A DNA stretch of 64,000 nt, taken from contig JAQFVV010000186.1 in the NCBI GenBank assembly GCA_028023455.1, forward strand, positions 124,001 through 188,000, read 5' to 3'. Positions 47,176 through 56,770 of the stretch are shown one piece after another; within the stretch, counting starts at the first letter, position 1, and each line of letters begins with the position of its first letter. This stretch comes from Epiperipatus broadwayi (taxonomy: Eukaryota; Onychophora; Udeonychophora; Euonychophora; Peripatidae). The notes under the pieces are model-generated. The model ran no database searches, was not told the origin of the DNA, and saw only the letters and a list, made by a program, of their open reading frames with translations. The translations under genes were made by a program, and so were the position numbers.

Positions 47176-50100
47176 TACTTATTACAATTTATAACTGCAA
47201 TTTAAATACTGTTAATATGGAAATATGTTCAGATAGTAGGAATAAGTAGTCAAAAATCAGAATGATTTATTTGTATTGTAGAATATTTATTAAACCACAG
47301 ACTTTTATTTTTAATCATTAATTATTAATAATTATTTTAAGTTATTCCAATTAAGATATTTAATACTACAGCAGATTTAGTATGTGCATATATTTTTTTC
47401 TTCAAAGAAACCAGGATCTTTGCCACCCCAAAGCTAGTTTTGACATAACAGCTTATGCAAAATACATTTATGTATATGTATTTTGTTGATGTCCACATGG
47501 TTCCCATTAGAATTATGTGGATGATATTAAGATCATAAAATTCACCTTTAAAGTCCACATATTTCATTTTATATATTTTAGAATAATGTAATCATAAGCG
47601 TTTCTCTATAATATTAGTCTGAGTATATTTTAGAATAATAACTATTTTATTGATGGCCAGTACAATGGATAACCCTATGAATTAATGATGATCAGTTTTG
47701 ATATAATGATTCCTGCATTTTTAGATATGTTTATTATTATTTTAATACTTAAATATGTGTGTGCAGGTGAAATACAGATTGTTTTTATAATATGCCCTGT
47801 TAGCATTGGCTAGATGATAATTACCTTAAGATTTTATAATGTACAGTATTACTTTTAAATCTAGTCTCAAGGGATAACTGTTAACTGTTGTTTATCTGAT
47901 TGTTAGTGATTATTGTTGATGATTTCCATACTCTCTGCTTCTTCCTTGGGTCATTTTCTTACAATATATAATAATTAAAAATGTCAAAACTAAGATTCTT
48001 AGAGTCTATCTACAGTTGGATGCCTATATTATAAATACAACTGTTGAAAAATTAAGCTGAATATTATAAATATCCCTTATTTTTAACATGGCTTTAATGG
48101 TTAGAAAATTCTAATGTACAAATATATCTGAATAACATAAAGATTATAATTAAATATTTTATTTATTAATATTATATAACTGAATAAAATAATGCTAATT
48201 TAACAATGCTAAGTTAAATAATTTGGAAAAACTGTTCAAAATACTTTAATATATACACCTGGGTCTCATTTTATGCAATAGATAGGTTCCTCAGAAAAAA
48301 ATAGACGTAACTTACATTGAAAAAGGGGGGATACGGACTGTGATTTTTCAAAAATCGCATAAAAGCAAAGCACCACGTAAAATTACTTTAAAATTTGCGC
48401 AAAAAAAAAAATAAGGAAATAAAATATGACTAATAAAAAATTTCAAATTCGAAAAAAATTGATACAAGACAAACTTTTTTTAACTATAATATTTAATTTT
48501 ATTCAAAATAATATATTTTTATGCATAATTTACAGTACAGTAATTTACATTTTTTTATACACATTTTAATTATTATCACTATTTGCCCAAAAACACGTTT
48601 GTTTGCAAACTGGTAAAAAATCAAATTCTCACAAGAGGAAATACAACTAATGCCAAGTTCACTCTCATGTTGTGTTAATGGTTTTCTGTTGACAATATAA
48701 TTAGTAATTAATCTTTGAGACAATGATTTTATTAATTGTTTATGAACTTAGACTTATGATAATAAAAAGACATTTATTCACCACTGCTGGGAAAAATTTA
48801 ATTAAAACTAACAACTAAAAATTAAATTCCTATTTTTGTCTTTAATTTTTTAATTTTCAATTCCGTTTAAAAATCAAATTTCGTTTTACATCACATTAAT
48901 TTCAAGTCGCCCGTAAGTAATTTTTAAATTGTTAATTACAATTAAAAATCAGATTTTAATTTTTAATTGTCAAATTTAATTGTGCCCACTGCTATTACTC
49001 ACCTTTTAAAAATAAACTTGCAGACACTAAATGATTAATAATTGATTACGTTCTTTTTTAAAAAGCAAAAACAGAATGTGATTTAAAATTCAAAATTAAC
49101 ACGCACAATGTTTGAACAAATTTACATTATAATCTTGTAAGATTTAATGTGTGTATACATAAAATGTGGAAATCATGATTTTAATTTCATTATTGCATAA
49201 AATCTTACTATTATAAAGCACTGAAAATATTGAAATTACTAAGATGAAAGTCAAATTCCAATAATGTGCTATTACTTTCAATATAATGTAAGTGCCCACG
49301 AAATTTATTATTTAAAGTAATAGTGCATTATTGGAGTTCGACTTCCGGTGAAACATGAATCGCGTAACTGTAAAATCATGTTAAATAAGTTCGCATACAC
49401 ACACACATATAATTGTTTTTGCAGCATTTTGATTTATTTAACACCATTATTGTTTATTTTTTCTAAATATATCAAATACTTTGCACAGTAATCTTCAATG
49501 ATGTAAGAATTGAAGATGAAATAATAATTATGAATGTTGACTTATTTGATGTAAAAGATGAAACATTCTACAGTTTTAAGATCCTACTTTAACAGCATAA
49601 TTATTTATATTGGTATTTTTCTTTTCATAGCTTTGATGAATATATTATGTTCAATTTTTCCATTAGAAATATTAACCATATTGTCAATTTTGGTATAACA
49701 CTGATGTTAATAAAAATAGTCTATGTATTCAGTTTTTGCTTTATTGCTTTTCTATAAAGGTGTTCGTGTTGCTTCAATTCTTTGACTCAGCTTATCAGCA
49801 TGAATGCATTTTGGGAATCGCTTGTTTTTTTATTGTATTTTTATTTATATGATTTGAAAAGAATGTGTGATAGGTAGAAGTTATTCAGTACATTTATAAA
49901 AGATATTGCAGGAGGGAAAGAGAAAGATGAATAACCCCATGTATGTGTGTTTAATTAAAAAATCAGATATATTAATCTTTAACTGAGGTTTAAAGTTTAT
50001 ATCTGGTCTTAAGACAATCTCTAGTTTAATAAGAGATTAGTGATAATCAATTACTGTAGTTGTCTAGAATAGATGGTGTCAAAGTTGAGGGTGGAGTAAT

Positions 50101-50285
50101 TTTGACATTTGTAAATCAAAATATAATTTATTTATAAATTTGTGACAAAGTATTCAATTTATCAAAATAATATATTGTAATCAAGTTACACATAAAAAAC
50201 ATGTTTTAAATATTTTAAGTGAGAAAGCAACTAAATTTATATGTTCAAAATGATTAGTCAACTAAAAATATCCAGTAAATTAAAA
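47176..50285. other. AT-rich spacer with one small foldback
   Basis: No gene identified. At 49249-49345 there is an inverted repeat of about 30 bases (CCAATAATGTGCTATTACTTT near 49258 against AAAGTAATAGTGCATTATTG near 49315). A stretch at 48260-48390 (GCAATAGATAGGTTCCTC, AAGGGGGGATACGGACTG) looks like part of some repeat but has no second copy here. Confidence 0.45.
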
Positions 50286-50290
50286 TTATC

Positions 50291-50923
50291 TGTTATGTTT
50301 GGTCTGGATTACAGTCCCAACCTACAGAAAATAATACTAAGACAAGTATTACAATTAATATATTTATTGCACCTACAAATATATATATAATATAATATAC
50401 AGTATATATATATACAAGAGAATATTTACAATGTTGAATTATGTAGCTTAACATAAACTCTGGGTTTTACCTACCACTTCCAGCTACACCAGATAGCTTG
50501 CCTCACGGGTAGGATGTAAGGTTTTTCCAGCTGTACAAGGCAACTTGCCTCAAACCAACAGTAGTCTTAGCAGCATCCAGTTTCTGTGGGACTTGCCTAG
50601 CTGCGTAGACTAAATAGCATAGTGCTATCAATGGGAATACTTGCTGCTGTTTAGGTTAGCAGAGCTTCCCTGGGAGAACTCGAACAGTCTTTCAGGTCAG
50701 ACAAATGTTCTACCCTCATTCTCACAAAAGGCTGACTATTTTTAGCCAGATCCCTGACCTTATTGAAAACCTTGGGATTGAGCAAGAATCATTGCTTATT
50801 GGCCTATAATAATTGTTGGCTTCTATGCATCAGCCTATTAGCCTGTGGCAAAAAATTCTTAATCCGATCAGATAAGAAGGCATCTGGAATAGTCCTCTTC
50901 TGAGAGAAGGAAGGACTATAACA
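50291..50923 (-). mobile_element. Probable solo LTR
   Basis: A 633-base block, less AT-rich than its flanks, starting TGTTATG and ending ATAACA, so that on either strand it begins TG and ends CA. The five bases outside are TTATC on the left (50286-50290) and GTATC on the right (50924-50928), a 4-of-5 match to a 5-bp target duplication. Read on the minus strand it has a roughly 470-base GC-richer U3-like part, then a TATATATATA tract (about 50390-50415), then GCAATAAATATATT near 50361 as a possible polyadenylation signal, then a short end. No primer-binding site or coding DNA lies beside it, hence solo. This is inference from structure only. Confidence 0.5.
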
Positions 50924-50939
50924 GTATCTTTATTTATTT

Positions 50940-51246
50940 AATAATTTTACATTTGAACATAATATGTAATGTGAGGGGTCAGTGTGTATTCATGGTTATA
51001 TATATATATGATATATAAGTTTATTTTTGAATATTTTATTTTAAGCAAGGAAATGAATTTTATATTATTATTTTTGAGATAATATAAAATGTTACAGAAC
51101 TGTGATCACGTGTAGATAATAATCAATAAATTAGTATTGATGTCTAAAAGAAATAATGTGAATTGGGAAAAACAAAGTCACCAAAAAGTTTTTCTTATAA
51201 AATATTTTATTCTTATTTCATATGTGACTTTTGTGGGAGTTTATAA
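50940..51246. other. AT-rich spacer
   Basis: No feature recognised. Confidence 0.4.
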
Positions 51247-51815
51247 GAAGTTTGGGTGCCGATTTAGTTTGCACTCATGGCCATTTTGAAATCTAAAAAC
51301 CAGCGCTGATATATCCAAATCGATAAATGATATAAATATTGAATAAAAGTACTTTAAATTTATATATTTAGAAATTATAAGCTAGTAAGAATAATATGCT
51401 TTAGTCAACGGTTGGTGGCCATGTGATTAGCATAACAGCCTTTCAAGCAGCTGGCCTAGGGGCAATGCTTTGACATAAAAGAATGCTTTATTTTATTAGG
51501 GATATATATTTTTAAAATTTACCATAAAATATTTGAAATATGATGGCGCAAAGCATCGAAGTATGCAGGGAAGGGGAAGAGTGGTTTGGCCAATATGAAG
51601 TATAGTCCAAAGAACTTATAATTTCCAAATACTAAAAGATTATAACTTTTAAAATATTAATTATACTATATGCTTTTAATTTCTAAAATATGAAATTAAA
51701 GTACTTTTATTCAATGTTTATGTCATTTATCGGTTGGATGTATCATGGTGATTTAGGATGGTCTTTAGATTTCAAAATGGCCCATGAGTGCAAACTAAAT
51801 CAGCACCGAAGTTTG
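51247..51815. repeat. Foldback with about 110-bp arms
   Basis: Left arm (about 51247-51358) AAGTTTGGGTGCCGATTTAG, TTTGCACTCATGGCCATTTT, GAATAAAAGTACTTTAAATT pairs with right arm (about 51699-51815) AAAGTACTTTTATTCAATG ... GGCCCATGAGTGCAAACTAA. Weaker matching continues inward to about 51400 and 51640. The 340-base interior contains a degenerate tRNA-Val-like unit (51411-51476), and the right arm runs directly into a minus-strand tRNA-Ser-like unit. Confidence 0.78.
51411..51476 (+). repeat. Degenerate S2 tRNA-Val-like unit
   Basis: GGTTGGTGGCCATGTG, ACAGCCTTTCAAGCAGCTGG and GCAATGCTTTGACAT align in order with the unit at 41371-41455 (ACAGCTGCTTTACAAGCAG, GATGCTATGACAC). The B-box part is missing. 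Confidence 0.45.
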
Positions 51816-51895
51816 AATGCCAGACCTGTGAGCACCAAAATTGGTCCTGGGAACTCCTGATTTCAAGTCAATTGCTCTACCAACCATGCCAAACT
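51803..51895 (-). repeat. tRNA-Ser-like unit
   Basis: On the minus strand: GGCATGGTTGGTAGAGCAAT (A-box-like, about 51892-51872), then GACTTGAAATCAGGAG with a TGA triplet in the anticodon position as in serine tRNAs, and then GGCATTCAAACTTC as a weak B box (51808-51821). The long region between anticodon arm and B box fits the long variable arm of a class II tRNA, but the sequence has drifted. Likely a SINE head or tRNA pseudogene. Confidence 0.5.
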
Positions 51896-51899
51896 GCCT

Positions 51900-53455
51900 A
51901 GAATATTTTTGTGCAGGACTACAATTGAAAAGAAAACAAAAGATCAATTATATATAGTGAATATAAAGTTTCCTGATGGTGTTTTTCTTCTTTACTCCCA
52001 GAGTATCTTTATTTTTTTTCCAAACTGAAGTTGAATCACTTAAAGAGAAATATTTTTTAAATATAACAATACCAAGTTTTATTTAAATAAATTAGACAAA
52101 AATCTCAATGAAAGTAAAAAGCTAGTTACCATTATTTTATTTAAAAAGTTTCAGTAGGAAGAGAAAAAAATTATCAAAAGCCATCAAAAATAGTTTTATC
52201 AATTTTTATTTTAATTGTCTGCAAGAAAAAAAAAAGTATAAAAGATAAACACCAGCCAATTAAACAAGTAAACCTTTTTTAAAATCTTTGCAGTTCAATT
52301 TTTGAAATATTTATTTAAACAATAAGATTATTTATCATAAATCACAGTTTCGTAAATATCATTTGCAAATTTCAAATTTTCTACATTACAGAGGAAGAGA
52401 AATAAAGTTCTAAGAATATTTAAATTAAAAAAATATATATATATATTTTAAAAAGGAGGTTTCAATGCATTTAAAATAAAAATATAATTTCTTTGATAAT
52501 TTATATTGTTTAAAAATTGTACAATTTAATCTTATCTAATGCTAATCACTATATTATCAATAAAATTACTGTTTGAAAAAAAAAAATAGAAATGCATAAA
52601 AAAAATCTCATAGTTACGAATGCTTGTTAGAACAAATATTTTTTAAATAATACGTTGTGCAATCAAAATATTAAATTTACCATGTGTGTATTTATATTTG
52701 TTGTAGTCTTACAAACATTTCTGTTCATTACAATTTTTTTTTAATTTTTTTATTAAGAGATACTTATTATCATTACATTAGTAACAATGGTCATAAGAGT
52801 AACATACAATATCACAAATGATTTTACCTTACTACCCTTAAGGCGAAACGCCACCTGATCAACCCACGTCCCTGTTCATCAGTGTCACCTGAATATTGAA
52901 ACAGGATGTATACTTCTTTTCATCAGGCTGAGGACCACATGCTTGCTTATTGTAGTGTCAATTACTTTGTTGTTATTAGTTGTTGTTGTTGTTATTAGTG
53001 TAAATACGAATAAGTTTAAATTTATTTTTCTGTTAATTTATATTTCAAAGGACTGACTACTTTTATACACCCACATATGGAGTGCATGAAAATACCAATA
53101 TCTATAAATGATAGGAATACTTTGAATTATCTTCCTTCATAATGGCATAAGTAATTAAAGTGTTATCAATCGTCTCACACATCTGCGAAATATCATCTTA
53201 TATTTTGCTAAGGTCTAAATATTTTAAATTGCTTTATATATTTGTAGTAGGATACAAATATTGCATAATTTATTATGAGAGATATTTTTAATTGAAAGAC
53301 AGTTGAATCAAGTGTTGTGTCCTTTTATGAGACAAGATTTAAGTCAAAAATCATATTTCAAAAATATGATTTCAAAAATGATGATCAGATATCAATATAA
53401 AGTTGCAAAGATGATATGTTTGTGTATTAATGTTTTAAAAATATTACTTGATTAT
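51900..53455. other. AT-rich spacer
   Basis: No gene. A more complex stretch at about 52830-52950 (CCCTTAAGGCGAAACGCC, CAACCCACGTCCCTG) is not recognised. Confidence 0.4.
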
Positions 53456-54590
53456 TCAGATATTGGAACTAAAAGTACCAGATCAAGCCCAGCATTTATC
53501 TAATAGTTAACTATTAAATAGAAAATCAGAAATTTTCAAAAATCTATTAATTTAGTATCTAACTTAAATATATATATATATAAATAATATATGATGTATT
53601 TGGATTTAGTTCAGTCCTATATGGCTATTTAAGTTAGATGGCTAGATTTGAAGACATATAGATGTCTGAAAATGTCAAATTTTCTACTTAATATTAACTA
53701 TTACACCCTTCAACCATCCACAGTATTTCATACTACTGATACACATGACCACATTCATACAGAAAAGATAACACCAATATACATATTTTGTGCTGAACCA
53801 ACACTCATCAATTGGTCAAGATCATCATCTCCCATATATATATAATCAGTGCTCAGTTTATATTAAGATAGCAAATCTTCATACTTTGATGGACAGGCTT
53901 CAATTTACTCCAATGTCCAACTCTTCAGACATCCATACTATTGAAAATCTGATGATAGAATGCCCAAATCTCATGCTGATGCTAATATTGTTGTTATGCC
54001 CATGTTATGGATCAGTATGAGATTTGGGCATTCAATCATCAGATTTTCAATAGTATGGATGGCTGAAGAGTTAGTTGAAGATTGGAGTAGATTGAAGCCT
54101 GTCTATTAAAGTATGAAGATTTGCTATGTTAATATAAAATGAGCATTGAATATATATGTGTGGGAGATGATGATCTGGACCAACTGCTGAGTAGGTAGTT
54201 CAGCACAAAATACGTATATTGATGAATCTTATCTGCATGTATGTGGTCATGTGTATCAGTAGTATGAGATAGTATGGATAGTTGAAGGGTACTAATAATT
54301 AGCTATTAAGTAGAAAATATGAAATTTTTAGACATCTATATGTCTTCAAATCTAGCTATCTAACTAAATTTAGATACATCATATATATATATTTAAGTTA
54401 GCTAAATTTATAGATGTCTGAAAATGTCCGATTTTCTATTTAATAGTTAAATGCTGGGCTTGAACTGGTATTTTTAGCTCTAATGTTTGAATATCTTAGT
54501 GACGACAGCGTGCAGCTAGAAATTGGTCTGGGAGTAGGGATATTCAGAAAAGCTTGTTAAGAGTTATTAGCACGCTAATTGTATAACATG
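53456..54590. repeat. Nested palindromes: family A around family B
   Basis: In order: family A minus then plus (about 53456-53700), family B minus (53705 to about 53978) then plus (about 54015-54290), then family A minus then plus (about 54300-54590). The B part folds on itself from ACCCTTCAACCATCC to GTTGAAGGGT with centre near 54000. The flanking A parts each form their own inverted pair (TAGACATCTATATGTC against ATAGATGTCTGAAAATG). The last A unit keeps the complete right end (CAGCTAGAAATTGGTCTGG, AAGCTTGTTAAGAGTTATTA). No coding sequence; frames at 53648-54020 are repeat-derived. Confidence 0.8.
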
Positions 54591-54594
54591 CATA

Positions 54595-55760
54595 TTGTGT
54601 ACACTGATGACTAAAGCAGCAATTGAGTTCTTTAGAAATAACTATTTAAAAATCTGTTCTAAGTTTTTGGGTCACACATTATTTAGAATCTTGGCCAAAA
54701 AAATTCCATTTTCCACTATTTTATAATGAACTACTTTATGAATAGTTTTTTATATCTCTTGTCATTTGTTAATTAATAATTACTTTAACTGACTTCCAAA
54801 TTATCTGCCTCATCTTTTTATAAACTTTTTGCTGTTTCGAAACCTTTGAAAAAATATTTTTAGAATTGTTTTAAATAAATAATAGATGATTATCCGATTC
54901 TTTTTTAAATGACTTAATTGTTTTTTTGATAAAAAGAAAGTTACCGAGCCAAAAAAACTTTTTATTGTTATTATTTACAGAGATAAATTGTATACATAAT
55001 TCCTTTCATATTCAAAACTAACCACCTTTTTTTAATACATAAGTCTGATTAAATTAAAAAAAAGAAAACAAGTTAAAACTTCTTTTATATATACAGTATA
55101 TGAGATTTGAAAGATTTAAATAAAAAGAAAAAAATGATTTTTTTATATTAGTACAAGTTTGTATATCTTAATATTACGTCTATCATCATCGAATATATAT
55201 ATGTTAGAACAATCAAATCATTTATCTGTCTTGATTCCTTCTCACATGTAAAGATAATAATTGCTTCAGTTACTGAATTTAGTACTAATGAACTGAAGTG
55301 AACAATAATTAAACTCTTAAAATCCATCCCTTACTTTGAAACAAATCTTAATCTAACATTTTTTCAATAAATTAATCTATCTTTTTAAAACTAAGAATTA
55401 ATACAAAATATGAAGAGCAAAAATCAATTGCTTAATTTAAAAAAAAAAAAATTCAATAAGGAAAACCTTTAATAGGATTATAAGAAATTAAATAAACTGA
55501 AGTTAATCTAAATAAAAATAACGGAAAGATTAAAACATCTTTTGACTTATTTATGGCATCGTTAAGTTGATTTAAAGTGCTCTTCACTGAAATTTCCCCA
55601 TTCTTCTTCAACATGTCTCAAGTTCCTGTTTTTATCTAGAGAATATTTTTACTTTTCTCAATGAAGAACTGTGGCAACCAATTCACCAATTTTTGAACAT
55701 TTTTTAACGACATTTTTTTTTAGGGATTTCAACATGTTTCCAGCATTAATTATAGTTTTT
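54595..55760. other. AT-rich spacer
   Basis: No gene or recognised repeat. Confidence 0.4.
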
Positions 55761-56070
55761 CATTCCAATATCAGCCTTTCAAGCTAATTGAGCACGCACC
55801 TTTTTAGAGTGTTAAATAAATGAATACTCTCCTCTTCAATCCAAGATATAGTATTTATGCAGGAATAAAAAGAATCCCTCTTATTCCTACGACTCAAATT
55901 CTTTTATATGAGCAAATCTGAAGAACTGTTGAAGAGAGTCGTAGGAATAAGAGGGATTCTTTTTATTCCTGCATAAATACTATATCTTGGATTGAAGAGG
56001 AGAGTATTCATTTATTTAACACTCTCAAAAGGCGCGTGCTCAATTAGCTTGAAAGGCTGATATTGGAATG
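55761..56070. repeat. Young palindrome, 133-bp arms, about 2 mismatches
   Basis: The left arm 55761-55893 (CATTCCAATATCAGCC ... TTATTCCTACGAC) and right arm 55938-56070 are reverse complements with only two differences that I can find (near 55799 and 55806). The 44-base loop is TCAAATTCTTTTATATG and onward. Weaker pairing continues outward for about 10 bases (AATTATA on each side). It has no B-box end, no coding potential and no relative elsewhere in the window. It is either a recently mobilised foldback element or a fresh inverted duplication. Confidence 0.88.
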
Positions 56071-56770
56071 AAATATAATTGCAAGCATGGGGCTAGATAA
56101 AATATTTGCTTATTTAATTATAGTTTTGTAAATAATTTAGCAAATATGAATTAATATTTCACAAGCATTAAACGAACTCCTCCAAGCAATAAATTTTATG
56201 TAGTAACATTGGATATTCAGTTTTGTTTTATAGATTAATATGTATAGAATAAATGGCAAATGATTGTTATTTAGATTGTCATAGCTCAAATCAACCACTT
56301 TTTAATCCTTTTACTCTATAAAAATAGAATAGTTATAAGTTTTGGAAAATAATCTTTATACTTACTAGTTAACAGAAAATTTACAGAATACTTCTCTTCT
56401 TAATTCAAAATAAGATGGGCAGCATGTGTTCACTCTAATTTTCAATATAAAATTCTTGATTCTCTGATAAACCTTAAATATCATCAAGAAATTGATTCCT
56501 CAATCTATCTTATCCAGTTTTGCTATTTATTTTACCCTTTTAAAATAATTTAGTCTATTTCACTTATTTATTTTCTTTCCTCATCCTTTAATTTATCCCT
56601 AGGTGAAACTTTTACCATTCTATACAAATACCACAAATCAGAAGTCAGGGATTTTATGTCTTTAATTATTTTCTGGTCAACATTTTGGGTGTATCAAAAT
56701 TTTTGATGTAATTATAGTTTTCTTTCCTGAAATTAGACAGTTTTTTAATCAAATATTTTTTGTTTCTATA
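56071..56770. other. AT-rich spacer
   Basis: No feature recognised. Confidence 0.4.
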
